64,000 bases of DNA, from assembly GCF_002994745.2 (NCBI RefSeq), contig NC_037091.1, forward strand, positions 3,775,501-3,839,500, written 5' to 3'. The translations under genes were made by a program, and so were the position numbers. Positions 10,870-23,226 of the stretch are shown here, in pieces; the first letter of the stretch is position 1; every line of letters begins with the position of its first letter. The DNA comes from Rosa chinensis (Eukaryota > Streptophyta > Magnoliopsida > Rosales > Rosaceae). A model generated the notes under the pieces. That model saw only the letters and a list, made by a program, of their open reading frames with translations. It was not told the origin of the DNA and made no database searches.

Positions 10870-11570
10870 TGTTATCCTAAGAAGCACTAATATGGGTACG
10901 AGTATCCGGATACAATAAGGTCGGATCTGTGGATATGGAAAATCTTAAATGTAATTGAATACGGGTACAAGAAGGATACGTCAATTAAATATATATATAT
11001 ATATATATAATTAGAAAAAAAAATTATGAAACATAAACAAAGTACTAGTTTCTCACAATCAATCATTATCAATCCAAAGGAGTCATTGTATAACCCTATT
11101 GATATCCGTTGTGCGCTGAGTAGAAACACCACAAGTACTCACCATTAGACCAGGCAGGCCTCACATTGCTATTTGCTAACCTTGGTTTGGTAGCCCACAT
11201 GTAGCCCCACATGGAGAAGGGAAGGGTGACAAGCCCTATCCTACACTATAAATACATGTTTCCCCTCTCATTTATGGTAAGCCACCATTCTCTCTACTCC
11301 TACCTTATCAACATTCATACAAAGTGTCTAACTTAAGCATCGAAGAGTTATAGGCCAGCAACCCCTGTCTACCCTCTTACCTTTATTTGTGGTTGACAGG
11401 TGACGGAACTCGGAGATGGTGTGCCACTGTGCATTCCCTATGATTCTCGATACCTACTCGGGAACCACACAGAAACTGTCCCAAACAAGGACACTAGAAA
11501 TGTGCCATCTTTTCTATACAAGGACCCAATTAATTTATGTATCCTAAAAGCTCTAGAAATAGTTTCCTTG
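10870..11570. other. Repeat-derived non-coding region
   Basis: 10880-11110 holds 'gggtacgagtatccggatac'-type repeat sequence with a (TA)n tract (10990-11008). 11190-11400 has a TATA-like 'actataaatacatg' followed by 'aacttaagcatcgaagagtt', reminiscent of an LTR promoter and leader. Both are probably transposon remnants; their boundaries are not visible. Confidence 0.3.
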
Positions 11571-11604
11571 AGGCCCAGTTTGGCATAACTTATTGTAATG
11601 TCCC

Positions 11605-12989
11605 TGTTTGAACCCAAAATGAGCATTTTAGCCTGATAATGCGTGTCTTGGAAAAATTGAGCCAATGCCAGTGGCTCAAGCTTTGGCTCAAGCTATATAT
11701 TGTCGACAAGTTCGAAATATATTATTTAGAGACTAAATAAAGCCTACCTGCAAAATTATGGAAGATTATGTGAGCTGTAAGAAAAGAAAATGATGGAAGC
11801 ATGGAAATGAAAAATCAACTTTAGCACGTTTTCCGACTTCGGTTAGGAGAAACTGAGCTAAATAAGGAAGTAGGGACGGCAGACTAACCAAATGAAACCC
11901 AAATGAGTTAAAACTTTCCAAATTCATTCTAGACATCCCAAGGATCATTTATTATGAATAGTGAAAGAGCTAGTTTGGAGTGGAAAACCTTCAAACAATC
12001 AGTCCAATTTTCTAAAAGACAAAATTGGAAAACCGGACCTGTAAGGAGTCCAGTAGCATTTCCGATCCAACCACATGGAAGTAAGCTCTGAAATTTTATC
12101 AGAAAGATCTATACTTATGGCAGATCATTTGATATGAAGAAGTTGAAGGCCCATTCTGAATTCTTGGTGGAGATATAATTGAAGGAATAAAGGAGCAGAA
12201 AGTGACTCAAAACCACTCCAAAACTCATCATTTTCAATTCCATTAGTGCTTAAGTGCCTAATCCACCATAATTCCATTTAGTGCTCCACAATTCCATTTA
12301 GTGATCCACAATTCCATTAAGTACTCCACAATTCCATTAAGTGCTCCATGATTCCATTAGTGCTTAATAGGAAAACATATCATGATTCCATTAGTGCTTA
12401 AATGAAAAACCCATCATGATTTGTTTAAGGCCAACCACTATGGCTTGGTAGCCTATATATAAAGGCTACAACAAGTAACACAACACAATTCTCATCAACT
12501 AATCTCTACGATTACTCAAGTCTCTCCAGAGAACCCCTCTCTTTCTCTTACCGGTGATCACACTCCAGTCCTAGTCTTCTCAGGAGCCGACAATCAGTGC
12601 CACCAAACCCTCTGTCAAAGTGCTTCGGTCCTAGTCTCCTCGGGAGCCGAATGTGGTACCGCGACCACAACGGTTATGGAACCAGCCAAGGGTAACGCCC
12701 TCGCAAACTAACTAAGCTAAAGTCACGCTTTGGCAAGTTCTCTCTACTTCCCTGTGATTTCGCTCTGCTCGACCTACAACGTTGAGTATCGAATTGGTGA
12801 CACAAGACAAAGTCCTCCAGCACAAGGCACAGAAGACCCCTACGACGAGGTTGGTGCTCTCCTCGTCTATAGTCATTCGAAAGAGGTCAGGTCAAGGGAC
12901 ACCCCCGACGACTGCACCTGAACGGTGCTGGCACGGCCGGGCACAGAAAAGAGACTGTTGATCAACTGCAGCAAAACTGGAGCCAAACA
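11605..12989 (+). repeat. Left LTR of family A element
   Basis: 1385 bp. It aligns along its length with 21869-23221. It contains a promoter-like 'agcctatatataaaggctac' at about 12450 followed by a C/T-rich leader, fitting a U3-R boundary. Family A LTR relatives here are at 26596-27759, 26037-28070 (truncated) and 28279-28964 (reverse). Confidence 0.9.
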
Positions 12990-13010
12990 TTTTGGCACTC
13001 CCAGTGGGAC
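12990..13010 (+). other. Primer-binding-site-like motif
   Basis: Directly after the left LTR comes ttttggcactcccagtggg, a TGG-starting motif typical of the reverse-transcription primer site in plant Ty3/Gypsy-like elements. The priming tRNA was not determined. Confidence 0.55.
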
Positions 13011-13799
13011 TACACCTGAGTCTTTTTGTATTCACCATCATTGGGATGCCAGAGGAAAATCTTTACCAAAAGAAATTTCTGAAGTCATGCCTGTTTTTCT
13101 TAAGAAGAAGTAGTGCAAATTCCTAAACTTCTCAAAGTGCAAAGCCTCCAGTTACAAGCCGCATAAAACTGATGATGATGCTGCTGCTGCAGATGACGAG
13201 GAGACGATAGAAGGCTATGTGCCCATTCTCATTCCAAAAAATGTGAGCATAGAAGAGCGGCTTGATATCTTTCAAAAGAATTCTGCCGCATACCATGAGA
13301 ATATGAGAAAAGCCCTCACCGAGGACCATCGACGGCTCGATGAGTTCACGATTTCGGTCAAGAAGCTCGAGCTGGGGGCACAACAAACACAAGGAGAATT
13401 GGAACGTGTTGAGAGAAAATTTGCACACAGTGAGCGTAAATGTCACCCAACATAATTTCACTCGTATTCATTTAGTGAATAGAGTTTTTATTATTTTGGG
13501 TTCGACCCATTCAAGACAGAATGTGTCTTTTAATTACAATCCCTTGTCACCAGGAAACACCCTTTGATTCAATTTATGAAGAAACCAATTGATGGGATGT
13601 GTGTTTGTTTGTTTTTGCGGCTGCACCCGGATATTTTAATGGGTTGCCTACGTACCCTTGGAGAGGGATCAAGCCACTGGTAGTTCAAGAGTTCCAATAA
13701 GTGAATGACTCAGATTTGATTTTGGAATGAGAGTAATGTTTGGGACGAATTTGGTTTAAGTGGACCATGGATTCGATTTGTTTTGGATTTGTTTGGAAA

Positions 13800-13995
13800 G
13801 GTTGTGACGTTTCCTGGTGTTTGGTGGAATTTGACTGATGAGGTCAGGGATTCAGATTGGATGAACCAGGGAGTCATGGATTTTAATTGGAAAAGGCTTG
13901 CGACGTTTCCTGGTGTTTGACAGAACTTGACGGATGAGGTCAGGGATTCGGGTTGGATGAACCAGGGAGTCAGAGATTTTGTTTGGACTTGCGGT
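13800..13995. repeat. Two-unit tandem repeat (~95 bp) in the LTR element interior
   Basis: 'gacgtttcctggtgtttg' followed by 'gatgaggtcagggattc' and 'ggatgaaccagggagtca' occurs twice in succession. Flanking the pair, a 'gcctac(g/a)taccct' to 'ggatcaa(g/a)ccactg' motif occurs at about 13645-13685 and 14020-14060. Non-coding. Confidence 0.8.
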
Positions 13996-14009
13996 TGCAT
14001 CTAGTGGGT

Positions 14010-16250
14010 GTTGCTAGATTGCCTACATACCCTGTGAAGGGATCAAACCACTGTAGTTCATAAGTTTGTATTTTCAGTTTTGTACCAATTTTTATTCCAC
14101 GGATATATTTTTGAACCCGCAGAATAGAGCATATTTTTTTGTGAACACATTTTTTTGTAGGGCGTCTGCTGATTTGAATTGAGCCCCCAGTGTGCTGAGC
14201 TTTGTAACGGGCTTTGTGTCACTTTTTGTATTCGTCGATGAATAATTTAGCCGGGCCCGAATTTCTGAAATGGACTGACTTAAAGTGGGCTTTGTAGTGC
14301 TACGAGACTTTGTGGACGAGTGGTTCAACATGGCCCAAAAACTTGTAGTGCATAGATTCATCTGGACACCCATTAATTTACTTCTGCACCCATTTGAGCT
14401 CACTTCATGTATTGCACAAAACTAAAACTCAAAGAGACCAGATCGTAGAGTGATTCTCTATATGCGGACTTGATTTGCATGTTTTGAAAGCTTCTGTTTT
14501 TTCTTTTTGTTCAAAGCTACAGTAGCACCATGTTTCGACAATTATGCATATGAGACTTTTTGACCAAGTGTGTTGATCAATTTCCCACCGCCAAGTTGGT
14601 CTTCTTTTTATCAAACCACTATTTTTTTTGTCTTCTTGCAATGTCAGAGTATGGCACCGCCTTGCCTTGTTTCAAACTTCTAAGCTTGGAGCACATTTAA
14701 TTAAATGTAATTGCTGCATGCTTTCTTATATCTTTTATTTTTAGCTTGTTCTCAAAGAGACTTGCAGCATGGCTGCCTCAATTATGCATACTCTGTGGCT
14801 TCTGCTCTGCTGCATTTTGACGGAGAAACATATGCTTTTGGGTGGCTTGTTTTGCAGGTGATGCAAGGCCATTTGTTTTGTTGCGGTGGAAAGGAAAGCA
14901 GGAGGTGGATGGCTTCTGGGCGGTGACCTTGCTGACTTTCAGAACAAATGACATGACATTCCACCGATTGGTCATACACTCGTGGATACACATGTATCAT
15001 ATACGAGATTGCGACCGTTCGGGGATCTCCATAGCTCCATGGTGACATAGGTATAAGAGACGCTGCATTTATTTTCCAGGGGAGCGCCATCATTTGTTGA
15101 AGAAGCACCACCATCAGTCCTTCATTAGGAGGGCACCATCATTTGTTGACGTAGTGGTCCTTCACCAGGAAAGCATTGCCTCTATCCGGGGAGTTATGAT
15201 GTAGGTCTCTTCTTTGGACGTCTTCATCTTCCTCTTGTTGTCAGACTGTGGCTAGCTCGCTTCACTTTTGCCACCTGTATGCAAGACGCACCGCATATAA
15301 GCATCAAAAGACGAAGCAAGTGTGGAAGATATCGCCATGGTGAATGAAGACTTGATGCCGACGCTTTGTCTTCCTCAGAACATGTAGACGGATGGCAGAG
15401 TTTTATGAGGACGAAAGTAGCGGAACGACTCCATTGCTAGAGAGAGCAGAGCATAGAAGGGACACGTCTTTTCTTTTGTCTGCACCATGAAAGAAAAGAT
15501 CAGTAATTCCTGGAGACTGCCAAGATCATATACCTGTGATTTGCTGGAAGCTTTTGCTCCTGCAATGTTGGTTTTCCGTGAACAGCTTCTCTTGGAAAGG
15601 TTGTAAGGAAGGACTGCAACGGTTGGGCTCCGGTTGGATTGCTGTGTTTCTTTCACCTTCCTTCTTCTTCTTTTCCTTGCTCTGCACTCTCTATTTGTTT
15701 AGCCTTTCGGTACCTTCCTTCCCTCTCTTTTAGCTTCTCCTCATATCTCTGCCTTTTATGCTTTTTTTTCCTCTCTGCCCCCTCTCTCTCTTTTTTCTTC
15801 TTTCGTTGCCTCTCTGCCCTCTCTTTTTGTTTTACTGCTCTCCAGTCCTCCCCCCTGCTTCAGTTTAAGGCTCTATTTATAGAGCAAACAAACATATGGG
15901 ATAGAGATGAGATGACTACGGTTTGAATTTTGAAATCATTTATTATTCAAAATCAAACCCAACTGCTTTGACCATGCCAAACTCCTTTATCTTCGTGGCT
16001 TTCATAGCATTTGACTTTAGAAGATGATATAGTTGATAGCTAGCTCCTTTAAAAATTTGAATTAGATCTTATCATGATCATGAATTCAACTACCAACACC
16101 TTGATACGTGTATGAATGAGAAGATATGCCTCATTCTTTGCCATTCAACCATATTGACTCCATATATATATTTTTAAACACAAATGGAGTTTGTTTTGAT
16201 GCTCACGGGTCACCCACGTCCACACAACCATTTATTGAACTTTAAAATTT
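14010..16250. other. LTR element interior without recognisable coding
   Basis: Only short open frames on both strands, with a C/T-rich tract at 15650-15850. I see no retroviral-type domain, and no gene is claimed. Confidence 0.4.
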
Positions 16251-16251
16251 T

Positions 16252-17709
16252 TTGATCTCAACAGAACGTCAAGAACCTGCTCGCGAAGAGGTCGTTTCTG
16301 AGACTAACTTGCCTATAGGTGGTAATCAACCTAAGGGTCTCACTGGTGAGTCACAGCCTTACACAGAGGTTGTGCATGGAAAAGGTCATCAACAAGATTG
16401 TTCTTCTGACAATACAATTGTCTCTGAACAAATATCTGATTTCTCCTCTGATCAAGCCAAATACGTGGCTACTGATAAGATGCATGGGGGGCAAGATACA
16501 GCCCATGTTTTCTCCCCTGATCATCCGAAGCGGCTTCGCGACTCAACGAAAATATACGAAGGCCGAGAGGTGATTAAACAGGGTCTAGCAGATCAGTTGA
16601 TTATGTACAAGAAAGATGAACCACCACGTGGTTTCATTCAAGCAGATGATAATCATGATGCTACTGGACACCACCTTGGTCAAGATATTGATCAAAAGCT
16701 AGCATGGTCAAAATAATCAACCAAGATGGAATTTGACTGTTGGACATGATCATGATCATGCAGAGGACCAATTAAGGCATGGTCCACTTAATTATCTTGG
16801 CCATGGTACTGGACGTCATTTTGGAGTTAATCAAAATCATGGCCAACTTAATTATGAATTAAGCTGTGGTCTTGGAAAGCCAATCTGTGGTTTTATTAGA
16901 CAATTTAACTTGAATTTCTTCATCAGTGCTTCAAGGCCAAGCGGTGGCTTTGATATATGTGGGGAACACATCTGCAACCCATGTTACAGAATGGCCAGAA
17001 CAATTATTTTAGTGGCCAATTTGTCCTTCACGAATGTAAGTTTGAGTATCACCAGTACAAATTAACTCTTATTTACAATTGTCCAGCTTCAAATTTCTTG
17101 CTAAGAGAATTTGTCTATGATGATACTATACAATCCATAGAGGCGTCTCAATTTGATGCTTGAAGAGTGGATAGAGGCAATCAAATTTCTCAAACACTCT
17201 CGTCTGATCGAGAAACAATATTTGATATGCCTATCTTTGAAGAGATCAATTCACCACTCTTTGGGGACTCTAAATATGATCTCGATGCGGAACCAATCTA
17301 TGATGAATATGATGATAATTACAATTTGATTATTGGTTCCAAAAATCATATGCAGGAGCTCAACTTCTTTGAGACTCTTGATCATGAGAATTCTAACCAA
17401 CAAGCGATCAAATGTAATAGCCAATTCGTGGCTAATTCTGAAGACACCATGTTCCATGACATGGTAGTTGGCGACAAAGCCAATCTATGCTCATCTTCAT
17501 CGCCAAAATTGCAATTGAAGATCATCCTTCGCCAACCAACAAAGATACTTTGGGGGCAAGATTACTCCTTGTACGAGCCAAATTTCTTCCAATTCTTCGA
17601 CGCAAAGTATCTTTGTTCTTTTCCTGCAAGCTCTCACAAGAGGGGTTTCCATGCTATAAATTTTGATACATCAGAGCTTGGAGTGAAGCATAGATGGCCT
17701 CCCCCGTGA
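16252..17709 (+). pseudogene. Degenerate coding relic in the LTR element
   Basis: Three consecutive open stretches (16252-16716, 16733-17065, 17167-17709) in different frames look like one former reading frame with frameshifts. The first is hydrophilic (QEPAREEVVSETNLPIGGNQ). The last has acidic repeats (MPIFEEINSPLFGDSKYDLD, EPIYDEYDDNYN). That style occurs in linker parts of plant Gypsy polyproteins, but no catalytic motif is present. Its role is unknown. Confidence 0.4.
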
Positions 17710-18962
17710 CCATCTAGAGGTTAGCCAAACGTGTCGCTGCTAGCTCCTTGCTTTATGGTTAATTTCCTGTCAGTTTTCAGTTTTTACCTTTATTTTCATA
17801 ATTCAAAAAAAAAAAGTTGAGGTTGGTAAGGGGTTGTGAATCATAACGGAATAAGTGAAGTCTCTTTTGTTAATATTGGTCTAAACTCCTTATTGGTGCA
17901 TAGTTCAGGTCCCTTAAGGTTAAGGACGGCTTTCATTAACACTTATTGAACTGTCTTCACACTTATGACCTTTCTCATCTTAGTAAGTATAGCCTGTGTG
18001 AAATGGTGTCTAGAAAGGGGACAACGTTTATGACAGGTTCTTGAATCTAGAAGCGCATGCAAATGGGCCTAAACCACTATGTGGGAGTAGCTCATGCCAA
18101 AATGGATTCTTCCTCTCTTATTCACCCTCCCCCACCTGGCCATTTTAGTAAGGTTGCCCAAAGGATTTGAAAGAAAATTTGTGTCTAGGCGACTATACTT
18201 GGGCCGCATGTCTAAACCTTGATTCACAATGTCTTATTAAATTCAACTACTTATTCAATTCAAACATTCCATTAGTGCAATCAAAAAATTACTGAGGAGT
18301 CGAAACACTGAGGCGGAGTCGATCCAAAAAGCCAGTGAAATCTTCGCGAGGAATATTTTCACCAAGCTCAAAAAGATTTCTCCTCACTCGGATCTACCTT
18401 GAGAAGATTTCTCCTTACTCTGATATATCTTGAGAAGATTTCTCCTCAAAGAATTTCTGGAGAAGCTATCATTTTGGAGACCTCTCCTGTTTGTTCGCGA
18501 AGCATCCTAAAGGCCCACAGGTGTCACAGAAATAGTTGATCGAAACACTTTGGAGCACAGCGAAATCCACCTCCTATGCTTCGCAAAAGGTCCACCACAA
18601 AAAGTAGTTGCATGAAGTCTGCAAATGGAGTACAGACAAGAGGTGAATTCCGAGCAAAATGAGCTCGCGAAAAGTATCAAGAACTTACTATATCTTGATT
18701 TGTGGCTGAGATATTTTTAGAGATTAATTTATTAGACAGTTTCTTCGCATAAGACATGGGGGAAAATTCTAGTGTTCCTACACTCGTGAAGCACATTCAT
18801 GAAGGCTTTTTTTTTAGGCCCATAATCGTTTCTTCGCTACTCCTAGCAACACTAGGGGGGCAACACTACACTATACTAAGCCGAGTCAGCGGCTTCAGAA
18901 AATTTTTCAAGCATTGTCTCTTCTCTCGCAGAGAAAACACCTTCGCGGGAAAATAGGGTCGA

Positions 18963-19682
18963 GCCGTAGGAGTTGAGGATGAGCTCAAGGAAAATGCGAG
19001 AGCCACCGTTGTAGCCTCCACCTCCCTCAGAAATAGTCTTCATGTTGCCAAAGATGTCCTCACCGTGCATGGGGAACAGTGGAAGGGTTTCAATCTCCTG
19101 GTGATCTTCTCCTCGTTGTTCCATGAAAGTTTGTTCTTCATTCATGTCAAAGAAAGTAGAACTAGTTCCCCCTCCAGCTGAGATTGAACAATCCCTAAAA
19201 CTCTTCTCCATGTTCATAGATCCATAACCACCATAGTTCCCCATCTACCTGTTAAAAGCAATCATCACACCAGCTGAAGAAGCAAAAGCAGATGCAGAAG
19301 ATCCGAAATTAATATACTAATCCTTAGGTTTCCAATTGGTACCATTACCATCACCAACAAGCCCTGATCTTTGCATGGGCACATTAACATCCGAAGTGAA
19401 CCTCTTCTTCTGACTCTCTCGAGCTATGTGGTTCTGGAACCAACAAAAGATGTTCTTGCCCTCGATCTTTCCGTACCGTTTCAGCTAGAGACAGATCCTC
19501 TGAACTTGCTCTACAGGTGGGGACCTAACTCCCTTATTGTAGTAAAGATCCTTGAGGATTCTTATCTAATCTGTAGTGGGAGTCCACCTGGTACTGCTCC
19601 GCCTACAAAGCATGTTAGCACTACTTCCGGCTGCTATGTTGCTTCCTCCATCCTCAATTGGTTGCTGGGTTTGTGGTTCCAT
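18963..19682 (-). pseudogene. WUS: WUSCHEL homeobox gene copy captured by the LTR element
   Basis: From ATG 19682 the minus strand reads MEPQTQQP..., then a WUS-type homeodomain at 19592-19398: TRWTPTTD, stop, IRILKDLYYNKGVRSP, ...[18 protein letters not shown]. It continues through FGSSASAFASSAGVMI and NMEKSFRDCSISAGGG. Next come the WUS box TLPLFPMHGED (about 19065-19088) and a terminal EAR-like FLELILNSYG. WUS is the shoot-meristem stem-cell transcription factor; the WUS box and EAR motif mediate repression. The frame is kept throughout but broken by TAG codons: one in homeodomain helix 1 at the family's Gln, one later in the homeodomain, one after KPKD, and one before MGNYGGYG. The homeodomain is uninterrupted by an intron. 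Orientation is antisense to the retroelement. It cannot give full-length WUS. Confidence 0.85.
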
Positions 19683-19850
19683 TGGTAATGGGTTGAGAAA
19701 ATACGAGAATTGAAGAATGGTGATGATGAGTGATTAAGAAAGATTGCTGTTAGAAGGATTGGAGTTGATGAAATGGTTTTGGGGTTAGGGATTTGGGTTT
19801 ATAATGTGGAGGAAGATATAGGCATGTGATAGTCGAAGAGAAGAGTCAAA
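19683..19850 (-). promoter_or_regulatory. Captured WUS-like leader/promoter segment
   Basis: Upstream of the pseudogene ATG the minus strand has a TATA-like 'cattataaacccaaatccc' (about 19795-19810), then an A/C/T-rich leader up to the ATG. This fits a plant 5' UTR and core promoter rather than retroelement sequence, suggesting DNA-level capture or a long transcript. This is inference from composition only. Confidence 0.4.
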
Positions 19851-20169
19851 CTAAGTATCAGTAAATCTTGATTAAAGTTGCCCTAAATCTCGGAAAAGAA
19901 GGAATTATTGGCCGGTGGGGGAACCGAACGGTTTTCGAGGAGGTAACTGTTCCATTTTCAATATTATCTTCTCACGGTGGAGTTTTCCAAGAGTTGACTT
20001 GGGGCCTATATTTGGGGCCTTGCGAGACACAATTATTGGCTCCTCAAGGATATTTGAATATCAGGATAAGAAAATAGTATTATATTCATAAAGTGGCTTT
20101 GCGGCCAAAAGCAGTACATTCATTACAAAGCCAAAAGTGGCTAGAATACAAAACAGGAATCTTCGGATA

Positions 20170-20500
20170 TCTTCTGAATCTTTTCTCAAGTGGAAGCAGC
20201 TATGGAATCCAACGTCGGGTTGAGCCGCGCCATTATCCCAAGGAGGGGTAGACTTCAGGGAAGAAAAAGAGGAGTAACGGAGCCCCTGCGTCCCCTTTAC
20301 ATGGAAGTGGCAGAGGAATCCAACATAGGCTTGGCCAACGCCATTATCCATGAGAAGGGGAGACTCCAGTGAAAGAAAATGGAGCCTCCAAGCCCCCTCA
20401 AGGGGAAGCAGCTATGAAATCCAACGTCGGGTTGAGCAGCGCCATTATCTCCGAGAAGGGCAGAGTACAGAGGAACTGAAAATTGGCTTGAGACTCTGCG
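20170..20500. repeat. Three-unit tandem repeat (~100-115 bp)
   Basis: 'ggaatccaacgtcgggttga', followed by 'gc.gcgccattatc' and 'gag(a)aggg.aga', recurs at about 20200, 20312 and 20412. The middle unit is more diverged. It lies in the 3' interior of the LTR element. An open frame on the minus strand (20398-20886) overlaps it and has no recognisable domain. Confidence 0.75.
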
Positions 20501-21852
20501 CCCTCTTCACCCTTGGCAGCCACCATTCTCTTAGCGTGAAGTGTGGAAACGGCAATGAGGTGGCTCATACCCACTACTTCCGTGAATCCATGCTCTCCCT
20601 CCAAGATTCTGTCAATGTTCAGAAGAGAGAGCATGAGTAGAGGGCGACCACCAAAGCCCTTCTCGTTTGGAGGACTCGGTTTGGTCCGAGTCCAGAAGGA
20701 AGGGGTTCGAGGAAGGATCTTTGGCCACAATGTGGCTTTCCTTCCTTCCCCGATTTGTTCCAAGTGGGGGATCCTTACAAAGATGATCTTGCATGACCGG
20801 AGATCCCACACTTGGAGCCCCTTCGTGTTTCTAAACCAATCTGAAGCCTGGCATTTTCCATCCAGACTTCCAGAAGGCCGAAACAAGGGGTTGCTTGAGA
20901 TTACGCCATAAGGCCTAACCCAAGCTTAAGATTAAGCCATAAAGCCTAAAATTTAGAGGCTAAAGGTCATTTCATGAGGGGGAACATTTGTGAAGAAGGA
21001 GAAAGAGAAGCAAGAACTGAAAGGCCATTTCTTGAATATTTCAGAAGATTTGTTGTGAGTATTCCCTGCCAAAAATACAACTATTTATAGGGACTTTAGG
21101 CAAATCCCCACCCTTGGACGAAGCTCAATTTCAAAATCGATGTAAGTAAATCAAGATTAGAATCTCGGGAAAAAGGGACTAGTAGCATGTGAGGAGACCA
21201 AGCGATTTTTGAGGAGTTAGCTATTATTAGAGGATTAGTAGCACGTGAGGAGACCGAGCGGTTTTCAAGGAGGCCTACAAAGATTGGCCCGTGAAGCTCA
21301 ATTTCAAGCAAAGTTCCTCTACGCGGAGGTTCGCCGCAATGGCACTAGCTTCGGCCTGAGTGGCCCATTCTCTGACATGGGCCAGGTTGCGGCCCATTTC
21401 TTTAGAAGCAGCCAAAGGTTCATCGAGTTAGGCTTCTTCTGCAGTAATCGCATTCTCAATAAAGAGCTAGTGAACAAGGCAGATACTTGCTGCTATACAC
21501 ATGGCAAAGCTACCACCAAGGAAGAGAAGGATCCTCATTCGCGATCAAAAGCAGTCTCCTTCGCATGGGGACATGCTAAAATTCTGATCTCCTACAACCT
21601 GCTCAAGTTTTGCCAATTCACTGCATACCAGACATCAGATACATCGGAGGCAATAAAGTTGGCAAAGAAAGCGTCAATTCATGACAAAGGCAATTCAGAT
21701 TGTGGCATTCAAGCTTTATGCCCTGTTTAGAGGCCTATATGGAATCAGTCAAGTAATTTCAGTGAAGCCAATACAAGTGGCTTTGGAGCACGACATTATA
21801 AGAGCAGTGCTGATTCAAGACCTCTTCAGTCAAGACTAAGACCATTGACTTC

Positions 21853-21868
21853 GAGGTCTGGAGGGCAA
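21853..21868 (+). other. Polypurine tract of the LTR element
   Basis: gaggtctggagggcaa sits immediately before the right LTR (21869), in the position and with the purine bias of a plus-strand primer tract. Confidence 0.55.
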
Positions 21869-23221
21869 TGTTTGAACTCAAAATGAGCATTTTGGCCTGA
21901 CAAGGCGTGTCTTGGAGAAATTGAGCCAATGTCAGTGGCTTAAGCTAAATATTGTCGACAAGTTTGAAATATATTATTTAGAGGCTAAATAAAGCCTACC
22001 TGCAGAATTATGGAAGATTATGCGAGCTGCAAGAAAAGGAAATGATGGAAGCATGGAAATGAAAAGTCAACTTTAGCACATTTTCCTACTTCGGCTAGGA
22101 GAAACCAAGCTAAACAAGGAAGGAGGAGCGGCAGACTAACCAAAAGAAAACTAAATTGGTTAAAACTTTCCAGATTCATTATAGACATCCTAGGGATCAT
22201 TTCTTATGAATAGTGAAAGAGCTAGTTTGGAGTGGAAAACCTTCAAACAATCAGTCCAATTTTTTGAAAGACAAAACTGGAAAACCGGACCTGTAAGGAG
22301 TCCAGTAGCATTTCCGACCCAACCACATGGAAGTAAGGTATGAATTTTACCAGAATGATCTACACTCATGGTGGATCATTTGATATGAAGAAGTCGAAGG
22401 CCCGTTTTGAATTCTTGGTGGAGATATAATTGAAGGAATAAATGAGCAGAAAGTGACTCAAAACCACACCAAAACTCATCATTTTCAATTCCATTAGTGC
22501 TTAAGTGCCTAATCCACCACAATTCAATTTAGTGCTCCACAATTCCATTTAGTGCTCCACAATTCCATTAATTGCTCCATGATTTCATTAGTGCTTAGTA
22601 GGAAAACATATCATGATTCCATTAGTGCTTAAATGGAAAACCCATCATGATTTGTTTAAGGCCAACCACTATGGCTTGGTAGCCTATATATAGAGGCTAC
22701 AACAAGTAACACAACACAATTCTCATCAACTAATCTCTACGATTACTCAAGTCTCTCCGGAGAACCCCTCTCTTTCTCTTATCGGTGATCACACTCCAGT
22801 CCTAGTCTTCTTAGGAGCCGACTGTCAGTGCCACCAAACCCTCTGTCAAAGTGTTTCGGTCCTAGTCTCCTTGGGATCCGACTGTAGTACAGCCACCACA
22901 ACAGTTAGGGAACCAGCCAAGTAAGGGTAACACCCTCGCAAACTAGCTAAGCTAAAGTCATGCTTTGGCAAGTTCTCTCAACTTCCCGGTGATTTCGCTC
23001 TGCTCGACCTACAACGTTGAGTATCGACTTGGTGACACAAGACAAAGTCCTCCAGCACGAGGCATAGAAGACCACGACGAGGTTGGTGCTCTCCTCGTCT
23101 ACAGTCGTTCGAAAGAAGTCAAGTCAAGGGACACCCCCTACAACCGTACCTGAACGGTGCTGGCACGCCCACGCAAGAAAAGAGACTGTTGACCAGCTGC
23201 AACAAAACTGGAGCCAAACCA
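21869..23221 (+). repeat. Right LTR of family A element
   Basis: 1353 bp. It matches 11605-12989 with substitutions and small indels, including one fewer copy of a short 'ctccacaattccatt' unit. It ends agccaaacca, next to TSD gtccc. Confidence 0.9.
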
Positions 23222-23226
23222 GTCCC

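Larger units (their letters stand above)
11605..23221 (+). mobile_element. Non-autonomous 11.6-kb LTR retrotransposon (family A) carrying WUSCHEL
   Basis: Two LTRs (11605-12989 and 21869-23221) begin tgtttgaac and end agccaaac(c)a, flanked by the 5-bp duplication gtccc (11600-11604 and 23222-23226). A primer-binding-site-like motif follows the left LTR, and a purine-rich tract precedes the right one. The 8.9-kb interior lacks recognisable protease, integrase, reverse transcriptase or RNase H. It has a frameshifted coding relic (16252-17709), tandem repeats, and an antisense WUSCHEL copy (18963-19682). It is a LARD-like element that needed proteins from a relative. The LTRs differ by scattered substitutions and small indels, so the insertion is not very recent. 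Confidence 0.9.

Noticed and set aside
11128..11400. Further LTR with TATA box and leader
   Set aside because: Suggestive motifs but no paired end or TSD seen; mentioned only as repeat-derived.
20398..20886. 162-codon minus-strand frame inside the LTR element as a second captured gene
   Set aside because: No recognisable domain, and it overlaps element-specific tandem repeats.
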